The notes beneath the pieces were generated by a model, which was not told the DNA's origin, searched no databases, and saw only the letters and a list, made by a program, of their open reading frames with translations. Shown piece by piece: positions 12,141-22,850 of a stretch of DNA of 64,000 bases (the stretch's first letter is position 1; the number at the start of each line of letters is the position of its first letter). The position numbers and the translations under genes were made by a program. This stretch comes from Diphasiastrum complanatum (lineage: Eukaryota; Streptophyta; Lycopodiopsida; Lycopodiales; Lycopodiaceae), in NCBI GenBank assembly GCA_029204225.1, contig CM055107.1:30343410-30407409 (forward strand). The letters are read 5' to 3'.

Positions 12141-13115
12141 AAGCTCAAATGTGATAAGAGTGAAAAACAATAATTTGTAGCAATGTCTGGAGTGTCCAAA
12201 AGATGTTATGCATGTCCTGCTACTCTGTACTTGACTCACACTCAAGCACACCAACAAACCACCAGGTTTGACTCACAAAGTATCATGTAAACACAATGCT
12301 CATATTGAGAGTCTACCATACTCTCGACCAACTGACTCGTCCCCATCCAACTTGAAACACAAGTGGACCACATGAGTGACATGGCTCAAACTGAGGAAAT
12401 TCCACTGTCACCATGATACTTACATCCTCCATCTAGCTAGGCTGACATCTTATCAGACACTTACAAGCACTAACCTATAAAGCTGACATAAATGAGCGAC
12501 TGAGGCTCAACTTGAGGAAATCTTACTGCCACCATAAGATTGCACCCTCACCAGATAGACAGCTAGTAGACAATGACAAGTCAATGAGCATAAAATGACT
12601 ACTTTGTTCCTGACGTAGCAAATGCACAACCACATATAACTCCGACTCAGATCTAGACTTCCGTGACAAGGTAACGTGCAAGCCCATACACACTCATGCA
12701 AACCAACATGAATGATAAAGCGTCAAATACATGACCAAGGCATGTCCATAAGTGGTATCCTGTCGTACCAACACATGTGCCACCTGTAGATCCGCTGCTA
12801 CACCATTGGTCACCAAATCAGGTCCTCAACTGTGGCCTGCACCTGTAACCAAGATGCCCTCACGTCCAAGCATATCACATAGATGTCCTCATACATCATC
12901 CAAGATCAACCATCTCGAACCAATGAGTGCTCCAAGCCTCATCCCTGATGTATTTCACAAACAAAGCTATGCTCCAAGCCGCTTTGCCCTGACATCTTAT
13001 CCAATAAGCCCTGAAAGCTGATCCTCATCCATTCCCCATGCTCCAAGAACAAGAGTCTACCAAGGACTCAATGAATGAATGTACACAAACCTCACCATAG
13101 GCTATACCTGAGTAG
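12141..13115. other. LARD-like element interior, left part
   Basis: No domain is recognisable. Two related segments, near 12373-12430 ('gctcaaactgaggaaattcc') and 12489-12550 ('gctcaacttgaggaaatctt'), form an imperfect direct repeat about 116 bp apart. The 89-codon plus frame at 12752 has no support. Confidence 0.6.
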
Positions 13116-13763
13116 TGTGAAAGATTTCAGATCCTTAAGACCCAATCTACTTATATGATCTTTGGTTAGAAAGAGAAATACACTACCAATCTCACCAATG
13201 TAGAAAGATCAGCATCTACACACAAAATGAGTTGCAAACACCAATAGAACTTGATCAAACTTGAATGAAATGATAAAGTACTATTGTTGTCCATAAAAAA
13301 TCAGCAAGCTACTGTATTTCACACGTGTGGATCCAAAAATAACAAATATAGATCATTCTACACATAGAATTGCAAGCAATCACCAAGATAGTGCACCAAT
13401 GGATAGTAGAACCCAAGAGAACCATGTATAAGCATGAAATGAGATACAGAAGAGAGGATAATATTTTCTCCATGAGTTACATCTCTTTATAGCAGGTCCA
13501 AACCCTATTTGGCCACTTGGCTTTCCCACCAAAATGCTAGCTCTACTAATTTTGGGTCTAGATTCAATGTACCCAACTATTTAAATTTGAATCTACTCAA
13601 ACTCATTATAATTTTTCCACACTTTTAAAAAGTGTTTATTCAAATGAAATTTAGACTAGTGAACTTTGAAAAGTCAATCTTTAAGTCTAAAACAAGTTTT
13701 GGCCTCAATATGCCAAATTTGGAAATATAGCAAAATGTGATGAAACTAGTTGAATCTTTCACA
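13116..13763 (-). repeat. Copia-2 3' LTR (complete, 648 bp)
   Basis: On the plus strand it starts TGTGAAAGATTTCAG and ends GAATCTTTCACA, an 11-bp terminal inverted repeat. It has the empty site of the MITE found in the other LTR (CACTACC/AATCTC at 13187/13188). Confidence 0.92.
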
Positions 13764-14226
13764 CTTCCTCTTCAACTAGTTTTAGCATAGACTTTGATAA
13801 CACTCCAAGGGAGGTCCTATGCTTCATGAACAAGTCTTTTCCCAATTCTTTGGTGAAGATATCAGCTACACATTCCCTTGAAGACACATGTTGAAGCTCT
13901 AGCTCCTTTGCAATGACTTGCTCCCTCACAAAATGATATTGTATCTCAATATGCTTGCTCCTAGCATAGTTTTTGACAATAGAACTTTGATCCATCATAA
14001 GAATGATATTCTTCCTAGGAATAGATCTCCTTTCAATGATCATGTAATGCTCAAAATAGAAACAACCATAATTGATATAGAGAATAGTGTCCGCTTGGGA
14101 TGCTTCACTATTTCTTACATCAATTTTACATGTCAAAATGTGACTAGTACATGAAGAATCAAATAGAATGTAAATGAGATGATTCCACCATGCTTCCAAC
14201 TCTGAACTTTTGGAAAAATACAGCAA
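13759..14226 (-). pseudogene. Copia-2 RNase H C-terminal part
   Basis: This minus-strand frame carries the end of a copia RNase H: QSSIVKNYARSKHIEIQYHF, then VREQV, LQHVSSRECVADIFTKELGK and FMKHRTSLGVL. It matches the family pattern of 'KHIxIxYHFVRE...ADIxTKxL...LGV'. The N-terminal acidic core and all of RT are missing; the residues before QSSIVK do not look retroviral. The frame stops in the LTR. It overlaps the chimeric ORF upstream in another frame. Confidence 0.85.
13764..13773 (-). promoter_or_regulatory. Copia-2 polypurine tract
   Basis: GAAGAGGAAG on the minus strand abuts the 3' LTR. It also encodes the last residues (EEE) of the RNase H frame, whose TGA stop lies in the first five bases of the LTR (TGTGA). 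Confidence 0.8.
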
Positions 14227-15455
14227 ACAAATAATAAATGTGAGTGATCAACTTTTTCTTGCATGTCTCCTCCTCCTTTGTCATTTGTTGCCATGTATCC
14301 ACCATGATACTCCATGAATGAGCTTTCATCTCCATCTTGCCAAAAGATGCCATCAAGCCTTGATGACTTGGCCATGAATGAGTGACATAATGAGCCTCCA
14401 ATAGCTTCATTTCCATCAACAAAACTAGCCAAGAATGCTAGTACAAATCCAACATCAAAACAATGCTCACCAATAAAGCTAGTTTTACCATATCTTGACA
14501 ATTTGCACACATCCACATGAAAATGCTCAAACATGAGATAGAACAAGTAAAGTAGACTTGAACAACACTTCCTTGCTGCTCCTTTTACCTTACGCAAGTC
14601 TTCAATATGATGCAAAAACAGATCCATAACAATTTTGCCAATTACCTCTCCTTTGATGCTCTTGACTAGCTCCAAATTGCCACCTTCCCTTTTGACTAGT
14701 TGAAGCGCTTTGAGATAAACCTCTTGATCTTCAACTTGATCATCAAAGTCATTGAACAAACTTTGTTTTCCAGATCCATTACTTGATTTTACAACAAGAT
14801 AACATCCATCCACTTGCATAGTTCCGTCTACACAAGAAGATCCTCCAAAAGATGTTTCACTCTTCATAAGAGTTTGATACTCGAGATCCATTGCTTGGAT
14901 CCACTCCTCTTCTTTCCTTGCTTGATCTAAACTTGTAGGCTCATCCAAAGAGGCTAGGAAAGCAACATAATTTCCAGAAACTACTTGCTTATCCTTTTGA
15001 TCATATGTGAGCCTTGAAGGTACTTGTCTTTCTCTTGATGTTCTCCTTGGCTTTTGACTTGATGAAGGTCCATCATCACCACCATCCAAAGTAGGATCTT
15101 TCTCATCAACATCAAGAATGTTAGATCCATCCACTCTACCATCAATCATGCTTGAAGACATCTTTAGAATGTTCCCCTCACCAAAAATGACATCTCTACC
15201 AACAATCACCTTGTTAATAGAAGGAATGTAAACCTTGTAGGCTTTACTCACCTCACTATATTCAACAAAAATACCTCTTCTTGAAGATGGATCCTCCTTG
15301 GTCCTATCATCAAGAATAATGTTGACATAGCATGTGCATCCAAAGGTTCTTAGAAAGTTGACAATCGGCCTCCTCTTGAATAACATCTCAAAAGGTGTCC
15401 TTCCATCCAAAATAGCATTCGGCCACCTATTGCACAGGAAATTGGCACACAACAA
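14133..15455 (-). pseudogene. Copia-2 chimeric ORF: integrase C-terminus joined to a non-retroviral segment
   Basis: An open frame of 440 codons. Residues 1 to ~203 are a copia integrase C-terminus (TPFEMLFKRRPIVNFLRTFG, KAYKVYIP, GRDVIFGE) followed by the first residues of RT (EEEWIQAMDLEYQTLMKSE). From about residue 204 (near 14846) the RT motifs expected next (WKxKxK, DVKTAF, YVDD) are absent. In their place are about 235 residues with no family I recognise, including an acidic stretch (NDFDDQVEDQEVYLKALQLV) and a Cys-rich patch. Retaining such a long open frame in an otherwise decayed element is unusual. It could be captured host sequence or an old rearrangement. Confidence 0.75.
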
Positions 15456-15491
15456 AGCTTGATCCCAAAATGGTTTGTCAAGATTAGCACT

Positions 15492-16211
15492 TTACCTCAT
15501 AGTTTTAGCACTTTCACATAAAGTCCTATTCCTCCTTTCAGCCACTCCATTTTGTTGTGGGGTCCTTGATGTTGTATACTCCCTCTTGATCCCATGCTCA
15601 TCACAAAAGGCCTTGAACATGTTAGATATGTACTCACCACCATTGTCACCTCTCAAGCACTTGATCTTTGTGGAAAATTGGTTCTCCCTTGCATTCTTAA
15701 ACTTGACAAAGACATCATACACTTCATCCTTGCTCTTTAGTAGATAGATCCAACAAAATCTACTAAAATCATCAATGAATGTAACATACATCTTAGCTCC
15801 ACTATTGCTAATTGTAGTAAATCCATGAATATCCGAATGTACAAGTTGAAAAGGCTTTGTAGATCTAGAAATAGATATAGTATAAGGTAGTCTATGTGAC
15901 TTAGACAAAGCACAAGACTCACAAACATGCTTGACATCACTTAAGGAACTTGGAAGACCAATCACGACCTTCTTCCTTGCCATTACCTCCAATGACTTGA
16001 AGTTGAGGTGTCTCATCCTTTTGTGCCAAACCTCTTGAATAGAAATTTGCTCTCTTGCAACACATCCAACCTGGTTAGCAATAACACAAGCATCTAGTTT
16101 AAACAACTTTCCTTGCCTTTTACCTTTTCCAATCAAGACATCATTCCTTTTAATCAAACAAGCATCTCCGTCAAGCTCCACCTTGAGGCCTTTACTTAGC
16201 ATTTGGATCAC
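15492..16211 (-). pseudogene. Copia-2 GAG-pre-integrase and integrase core
   Basis: A 239-codon frame. It has a pre-integrase domain (VWHKRMRHLNFKSLEVMARK with CESCALSKSHRLPY, an HHCC-type zinc finger), then the integrase core. The DDE triad is present: Asp in VHSDIHG, Asp in CLRGDNGGEY, Glu in QQNGVAERRNRT. FIDDFSRFCWIYLLKSKDEV is typical of copia elements. The frame ends just before the chimeric ORF. The upstream boundary follows directly on the gag remnant with no protease, marking an internal deletion. Confidence 0.9.
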
Positions 16212-16738
16212 ACTAAGTAAATTCTTGGTAATAGATGGAATAAACTAGAAATCCTCCAAATGAACATTGTTATTTGTAGAGAGAGAAATAGGAATTGTGG
16301 ACTTTCTTCATTCTTTTGCAAACAAGAAAAGATTTGTCTTCTTAGAGTCAACACTCTAGAAGTAGGCTTGGATTCATAAAGCTTCTTCAATGAATTTCGA
16401 ACTTCCAAAGATGATGTGCACTTACCAACTTCCTTGAGAAGTTCATTGGTAACATTCATCTTTATCATGTGTAGAGCATTCTTGGCCCTCTTGCCATACC
16501 TCAATCGATCTTGTTGTGTTGCTGGTCTCTCCTCCAAACCTACAACAATACCCAAAACATCATTCATCTCAAGAAGTGACTCCATCCTCACTTTCCACAA
16601 TGAATAGTTACTTGAGGAAAGCTTATCATTGGCTTCCAACATGACTCCAATTGAGGTTGCCATGTAGCAATGACTTGATCTTCTCTTTGAAACTGTTTCA
16701 ATGCACAAAGCACTCATTTGAACAACAAATGCTTTCAA
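16208..16738 (-). pseudogene. Copia-2 gag (UBN2-type, truncated)
   Basis: The likely start is the Met at about 16663 (MATSIGVMLEANDKLSSSNY); the frame is open further upstream. LSSSNYSLWKVRMESLLE and LKKLYESKPTSRVLTLRRQI are characteristic of copia gag. The frame shifts after KNEESPQF, and the zinc knuckle and protease are deleted. About 510 bp of leader separates it from the primer-binding site. Confidence 0.85.
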
Positions 16739-17248
16739 AAGAAATCACCAAGATTTGAAACTATCTCACAAATTCTCTTCTAGCACTTATCCAAGCAAAT
16801 CAACACATAGAATAATGGAATCTTGATCAACCTATGCTCTATCCTTAGTGTAATGACTTTTGCCACTTCCTAAGATTGAAACACACTCAAATGAAGTCCA
16901 GCAATCTCACTATGTAGAGATCCAATCAAAATTAGGGTTTTGACAAAATCACAAAAAATTGACTATTTCAAATCTACATGCAAATGCTGAAAATTTGATA
17001 TGCAATTTATAAGCCACCACTTAGGCTGATCCAATGATCCAAAAAATGGCCAAATCTAGTATGTGAATTCAAAAATCGGAATTGATCAAGTATATTGACC
17101 TATATAGTGTTTTGATCTACAAAAGATCCAATCTACAAAAGCAAAAAATTCGATTTTGGTGTAGAATCCTCTCTAGCATGCTCTAGACTTGATATCTTCA
17201 CCAAATTATTGATAGACCTGATTTTCTCCTTCATAACCTGAAACACAA

Positions 17249-17260
17249 GCTCTGATACTA
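17249..17260 (-). promoter_or_regulatory. Copia-2 primer-binding site
   Basis: TAGTATCAGAGC on the minus strand, one mismatch from the plant copia consensus complementary to initiator tRNA-Met (TGGTATCAGAGC). It lies directly next to the 5' LTR. Confidence 0.85.
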
Positions 17261-18068
17261 TGTGAAAGATTTCAGATCCTTAAGATCCAATCTACTTGAA
17301 TGATCTTTGGTTAGAAAGAGAAATACACTACCCATTAGAGGAGTTCTAAATTCAAAAAAGACCCTTTGTAAAGATTTTTTTTATATTTTTTCTCAGATTT
17401 TTTTTACACATGGACCAATCAAAACACTCAAATTTGAAATCTATGTAACGTAACTTTTTGAGTCCACATTTATATTTCATACTAAAAATGACATAACTTT
17501 TTAGTGATAAGTCCAAATTTAGCGAAGTTTGGTGCATTGGAAAGCGCTCGACAAGGGCTTTTCAATGATATGTTAGATGACATACTTCTAAGTTACGATT
17601 AAAAAATTATAGCAAGTCAAAAGTATTAGTGTTATAATATTTTGATAAAAAAGACATCTTGCACGAATTCTTAAAGGGCCTTTTTGAAACTCAAAACTCC
17701 TCTAATGAATCTCACCAATGTAGAAAGATCAGCATCTACACACAAAATGAGATGCAAATACCAATAGAACTTGATCAAACTCGAATGAAATGATAAAGTA
17801 TTGTTGTTGTCCATACAAAACCAGCAAGCTACTGTATTTCACACGTGTGGATCCAAAAATAACAAATATAGATCATTCTACACATAGAATTGCAAGCAAT
17901 CACCAAGATAGTGCACCAATGGATAGTAAAACCCAAGAGAACCATGTATAAGCATGAAATGAGATAGAGAAGAGAGAATAATACTTTCTCCACGAGTTAC
18001 ATCCTTTTATAACAGGTCCAAACCCTATTTGGCTACTTGGCTTTCCCACCAAAATGCTAACTCTACTA
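17261..18068 (-). repeat. Copia-2 5' LTR, truncated and interrupted by a MITE
   Basis: Without the MITE (17333-17707) it is 433 bp and aligns without gaps to 13116-13548. The remaining 215 bp of the LTR (equivalent of 13549-13763, the U3 start in element orientation) is missing at 18068/18069, so no target duplication can be read on this side. Confidence 0.92.
17333..17707. mobile_element. 375-bp MITE in the Copia-2 LTR
   Basis: The ends are inverted repeats: CATTAGAGGAGTT at the left and its exact complement at the right (AACTCCTCTAATG). Imperfect pairing continues for about 40 bp (TTCAAAAA...CCCTTT on both sides). Comparison with the uninterrupted LTR at 13187/13188 shows insertion precisely between CC and AA with no extra flanking bases, so no target duplication is evident. 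No coding capacity. The superfamily is unclear. Confidence 0.92.
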
Positions 18069-19789
18069 TGCTCACCTGATGTCTTCGATCCTGGTCACCA
18101 TCCTGCTAGACAAGCCGAACTCCAAAGCATCACCCACTCCACCTGGCTCCTAGCATCTGCTCGCTCTCCTTGGCTATGTGTCATCCGACACCATGCCAAC
18201 GCAAGCTCATCCATGAGTCGTCGCTCATGGGATCCCGAGACTATTGTCTCCCTGATCCTACTGAGGTATATGGCTCTGAGTGACTTCCTCTAGGCTTCCC
18301 CATTATCTCACCACTTGAGAATCTGCACCATGGAAATTCCAACACCTGTGCCAAGCCTAGACTCCTGCAAATACAGCCAACTACATGAAAGCTATAAATA
18401 GCTTATCCATGCCCGTGATGGTCGATGTCTCTCCATCGATGCCAATGTCCAAATTTGGCCCCATGCTGTAATGCCAACCTGTACTCCCAAATGAGCACAC
18501 CATGAAGTCCTCACCATCAATGTCCCCTGCAGTAGATCACTAGCAAAACACTCACCACAGTGTTTGCCCTCTGATCACACCCCGTGCGATTTCCATCAGC
18601 TCTCCAACCTAGAGCTGGCTCTCAAAGCTTCACGCTTTGTCCATTTGCATTTGCAGATTTTTTATTCTATCATGAATCCCATCTATAAGTCTTGTCCATG
18701 CCAATGACTCACATCCGATATGAAATAGTTGTCCCCTGATGATCATCCCATGTCATCCTACAGAGTTAACCCTATCAGGTATCCCAATGCTATCCCTGAT
18801 CACAAAGATCTGAGCATCTACCCTGTAGTGCCCACATGTATTCCCCCAAGCTAGCTCCAAGCTGCTCTTGTGAATAGTTCCAAACCACTCCCTATCAACA
18901 TCTAGTGGTCACGAACCCAACTGCGCGCTAACCCAAGTCCCTCTAGCCACTGCTCACTTGAAGGCACTACGCTTCAATATCCATTGGGCGTGCGCAACTG
19001 GCCCGCGGCCTCCTCCGTCTCTCTCTTCTTCCATCATTCACCTCCATAGCTAGGGTTTCAGCCATCAATCGACTGGTTCCATCGATCTGCCTGGAGCATG
19101 GCTGTCCATGGCCGTCTGAGGACACGGTCGCCCCATCAAAACGCCCTTCTAGAGCACTTTACAGATCCAAAATAGGTCTACCATGGAGAAAGATCCAGCT
19201 CTTTCAGGTTATAAACCCTAGCCCTGTGAGGAAGAAGAGTTCTTGGGCATTTCTCAGGCTTTCCTTGAGCTTCCACTTGCAGCCTCCTACTCCACTAAGG
19301 TCGCCCTACCTCGTGTTCTAATGCAATTTACAGTTTGCCAATTGTGCGGTATCAACTGCAAACGGCTTGATTTTCCAGAAATCCGTCAACACCCCTTAAA
19401 ACTGAAAATTTCTTAAATTTCCTCCGTTTTCAGCCGAGTTTGTTCCTGTAAATTGTCATGGCTCTCTGTCACTACTATTTGCATAGCCATGCAAGCCCCG
19501 TTGCACCAAACGGTTGTCCACACAGTGAACTACATAGCCATCATCGATGATTTCCCTGAAACCACCGAAACTACAAGTTTCTCCGTGAATTCTCCCTGGA
19601 ATCCACCTACGACGATCGTTTTGATCTTCCCCGAAGCTCCGATCGAAGGAACTTTGTTGTCTCCTACATCCGGACTGCCGATACCCTGTATGGAGTTCTC
19701 TCTCCTGAGACGCTCTGAGTGCTATTTTTCCTGGTGAAAGACGCTATCCCATAGCTCCATCGGATCGTGCATACTTGCTACACCCTATA
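18069..19789 (-). other. LARD-like element interior, right (5' leader) part
   Basis: GC-richer than its surroundings, with only short ORFs (78-94 codons on the plus strand, opposite to the element sense) and no retroviral domain. Motifs such as 'agctagggtttcag' near 19050 occur. I see no independent gene. Confidence 0.6.
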
Positions 19790-19801
19790 GCTTTGATACC
19801 A
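19790..19801 (-). promoter_or_regulatory. Primer-binding site of LARD-like element
   Basis: TGGTATCAAAGC on the minus strand, complementary to initiator tRNA-Met with one mismatch from the usual TGGTATCAGAGC. It lies 11 nt inside the right (5') LTR and fixes the element's orientation as minus. Confidence 0.85.
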
Positions 19802-19812
19802 TGTTAAAATCC

Positions 19813-20329
19813 TGTTAGGATCTAGTGCAATATGTAGATCACATCAATCAATCACCATAGACACTCCTCACAGCTCTCAAAGATGGCACAACAAAAGCTT
19901 TGTCTATTATGGAGAAACATTGTGCATATAGCAAAGCCCCAAACTGCATGGGCTCAACAGGTGTCACTAAACTGGCCTACCACCTGCCAAACTAAAGTTA
20001 GGCCCAATATGGCCACATATACTGACAAACCCAGGACATGCCCCTGAGTATAGCATAATGAACTCAAAATCACTGTACAGGCTAATTTCTTCCTACGTGT
20101 GGCTACCCGGCTAACCCAAGTAGTCGTCTACGGGTTCAGTGCCCGATCAATAAATCCTAACGGGTCACGTCCCGAACACAACTGAATACAGCAAATGTAA
20201 TTAACTGTACACTAATTATAATATCACATTTAGAGCTTACATAAAATGTATATCAGATTTACACTAATTATAATATCACATTTAGAGCTTACATAAAATG
20301 TATATCAGATTAACTCTAATTTCTAACTC
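19813..20329 (-). repeat. 5' LTR of LARD-like element
   Basis: 517 bp. It contains a 52-bp tandem duplication (units starting at 20208 and 20260) absent from the other LTR, so the duplication arose after insertion. Confidence 0.92.
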
Positions 20330-21513
20330 AATCTTTACAAAATCAGCCACTGTCACTCCTCCAACAGTCAAGCTCTTCACATTTCTACTGCTGAATCATC
20401 TGATATGCTTTGGCATTTTAGATTAGGCCATTTGAACTTCAATAGTATTCAACAAATGTCAAGTTGAGGACTAGTACAAGATCTGTCTTCTGTCAGCAAG
20501 CCAACTTTTCCATGTGAAAGTTGTATAATCAACAAGCATGCTAGAACTCCTTTCTAGTTCATACTTCCAAAGGCTTGCTAGATCTTGTACATAGTGACAT
20601 TTGTGGTCCGATGCAGACTGCTTCCACAGGGGGGGGGGCTCTTTATTTCCTAACTTTCATCGACGACTTCTCTTGGAAGACTGCTACCTATTTTCTGAAG
20701 AACAAATCAGAAACATTCAAGTTCTTCAAATAGTTCAAGGCATTAGCATATAATTCAACCCAGAGGAAAAATGAAATCTCTATGTTCAAATGGAGGGGGA
20801 GAATTTATCTCCACAGAATTTAAAGAATTCTGCAAGGCCAACGGAATACAACAACAATTTACAACAAGCTACTCACCTTAGTCCAATGGTGTAGCTGAAA
20901 GGAAGAATCGGACACTCATTGAAAGTGCCAAGAACATGCTAGCCCATGCCTCTCTTCCAAAGAAATTCTGGGCAAAAGCTCTTGCTACAACAACCTATTT
21001 ACAAAATCGTCCATCACCAAATCCCTAAATGGCAAGACACCTTATGAGGTGTGGACAGGATCAAAACCATCATTCAAAAATATTAGAGTGTTTGGATGGA
21101 TAGCTTATGCACAGATCCCTAAAGATCTCAAGAAGAAACTGGACAACACAAGCAAAAGATCGATTTTTATTGGCTACTCGTCATATCACAAAGCATACAA
21201 ACTTTATAATCTAGACATAGAAAAGGCATTCACAAGCAGAGATGTCATTTTTTTGGAGGACAAGTTTTTCGACCCCAAGGGAAAGGCTGCACAAATTTCC
21301 AACCCCAGGGTTGAACAATCAAAATCCGACCCAAGGGTCAAACGGCTAAATTCAACCCTAGGGTCAAAAATCAAGAAATTGATACTAATGCTGAAAATGA
21401 GTCTGATCAACAGAGGGTCGAAATTCAGCCAAGGACACCAAATCGACCCAGACAGCCTCCATCCAGATTTGTGGATGATGCAGCCTGCTATTTTGTGCAA
21501 GAACCAAATATAG
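20330..21513 (+). pseudogene. Copia-1 pre-integrase and integrase (broken)
   Basis: After the LTR element the Copia-1 frame resumes. The pre-integrase motif (LWHFRLGHLNFNSIQQMS, CESCIINKHARTPF) runs to about 20550. An integrase core with several stops and frameshifts follows, including a G9 run at 20630. FIDDFSWKTATYFLKNKSE, NGVAERKNRTLIESAKN and ASLPKKFWAKALATT can be read in different frames. The 154-codon frame 21049-21513 is the integrase C-terminus (FKNIRVFGWIAYAQIP, SIFIGYSSYHKAYKLYN, SRDVIFLEDKFF). Its tail is built from repeated DPRV/NPRV units. Not functional. Confidence 0.88.
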
Positions 21514-21524
21514 TTTCATAGGCA

Positions 21525-22763
21525 ATGTCTACACTTGATGTTGAACATTGGAAAGCAGCAATGGACACAAAATTTGACTCTCTGATGGAGAATCAAACGT
21601 GGACAATCAACGAGCTGCCAAAGGAGAGAAATCCGATTTTATGCAAATGGATATTCAAGGTGAAGTATGATGCTGAAAGAAGGCTAAATCGATACAAAGC
21701 CAGGGTGGTTGCCAAAGGCTATTCCCAGATTCCAGATCTGGACTATTCCGAGACCTTCAGCCCAGTAGTCAGACATGCTTCGATCCAATTATTACTCTCC
21801 TTTGCAGCTACAACAGATCTCGAAGTCCATCAAATGGATGTCCAGACCGCTTTCCACAATGAGACCATTGAAGAGGAAATCTTTATGTCACAGCCAGAAG
21901 GATATGAACTGACGGGTAAGCAACACCTTGTGTGCAAAATTCACAAGGCACTCTATGGGCTGAAACAGTCACCCAAGGCTTGGTTTCAGAAAATCAATAC
22001 ATTCCTTGTTGAGAATGGTTTATTCCAAACTCGGCAGATTCAAATGTCTACTTCAAATATGTATCGAATTTTTTCATAATCATCACTCTCTACGTGGATG
22101 ATACACTATTATTCAATAGGAATCTGAATTTGATGAAGGAGGATACAAAATGCATGCTAGCCAAGGAGTACAAAATGACTAATATGCATCTAGCCCACTA
22201 TTGTCTCAAAATCAAATTTTCTGAATTCGACCCAACAGACTAATTTTTATCAGCCAGCAAAGATATCTCACAAATGTGCTGAAAAAGTATGGAAAGGCCA
22301 ACTGCAAACCAAGTCTCTTTCCACTCGACCCTGAACTGAAGCTGTCAAATGAACAATCTCCTCAAACTAAGGCATAAAATGAGGAGATGAAGCAATATCC
22401 GTTTCACTCCATCATCGGCTCCCTGATGTATGCAATGATTTGCACTCGACCTGACATTGCATATTCAATCAATTCACTCAACCAGTTCCTACAAAATCCA
22501 AGACCCCATTAGAAAGCACTCACAAAGATCATGAAGTACATCCAAGCCACGAAACATCTTAACATCTGTTATGGAGGCAACCAACCTACCAACATACATG
22601 AAAAATACACAGACGCAGATTGGACAAGGGAAGTTGATACTAGAATACATTATTGCCACGAATGCTACTAAGGAGGCAATTTGGCTGAGACACCTTTCTA
22701 ACATAAATCAATCTTGCACAGTCACATCTAACAACCATTTTCTGTGGCACTCAAAGCACCATT

Positions 22764-22798
<35 letters not shown>

Positions 22799-22850
22799 CC
22801 GAGATTTCATTCATGAAGCAACCATATCAAAATCAGGTAACATTATTTAA
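21525..22850 (+). pseudogene. Copia-1 reverse transcriptase and RNase H (broken)
   Basis: The frame 21525-22079 has the RVT_2 landmarks: WKAAMDTKFDSLMENQTW, CKWIFKVKYDAERRLNRYKA, RVVAKGYSQ, DVQTAFHNETIEEEIFMSQP and ALYGLKQSPKAWF. A frameshift follows, then the catalytic YVDD (TLYVDDTLLFN, about 22088-22120). Further pieces are YAMICTRPDIAYSINSLNQF, YTDADW and NATKEAIWLRHLSN. The RNase H end (FIHEATISKSGNII) is split from the body by a CT microsatellite. No 3' LTR was found. Confidence 0.88.
22765..22795. repeat. (CT)n microsatellite in Copia-1 RNase H
   Basis: About 15 CT units expanded within the degenerate RNase H reading frame. Confidence 0.95.

Larger units (their letters stand above)
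13116..18068 (-). mobile_element. Copia-2: Ty1/copia element nested in the LARD-like element
   Basis: The element reads on the minus strand: right LTR (5'), primer-binding site, gag, integrase, a rearranged pol, polypurine tract, left LTR (3'). The left LTR is complete with TGTGAAAGATT/AATCTTTCACA inverted ends. The right LTR is interrupted by a MITE and truncated at 18068. The aligned 433 bp of the two LTRs contains no other indel and roughly 20 mismatches by eye, implying a moderately recent insertion. Zinc knuckle, protease and nearly all of RT are absent, so it is non-autonomous. Confidence 0.9.
11667..20329 (-). mobile_element. LTR retrotransposon without recognisable coding (LARD-like), nested in Copia-1
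   Basis: Left LTR 11667-12132 and right LTR 19813-20329 are near-identical direct repeats, bounded by the target duplication AATCT (11662-11666 and 20330-20334). A tRNA-iMet-type primer-binding site sits inside the right LTR and a polypurine tract inside the left LTR, so the element reads on the minus strand. Its own interior (12133-13115 and 18069-19789) has no gag or pol that I recognise. Copia-2 is inserted in the interior. I infer a non-autonomous large retrotransposon derivative that depended on another copia-type element. Confidence 0.9.

Noticed and set aside
12507-13021. 64- and 89-codon ORFs in the LARD-like interior
   Set aside because: No motif and no conservation evidence. They probably arise by chance in moderately GC-rich non-coding sequence.
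18054-19737. 79- and 94-codon plus-strand ORFs
   Set aside because: They read against the element orientation, have no domain, and one begins in the truncated Copia-2 LTR.
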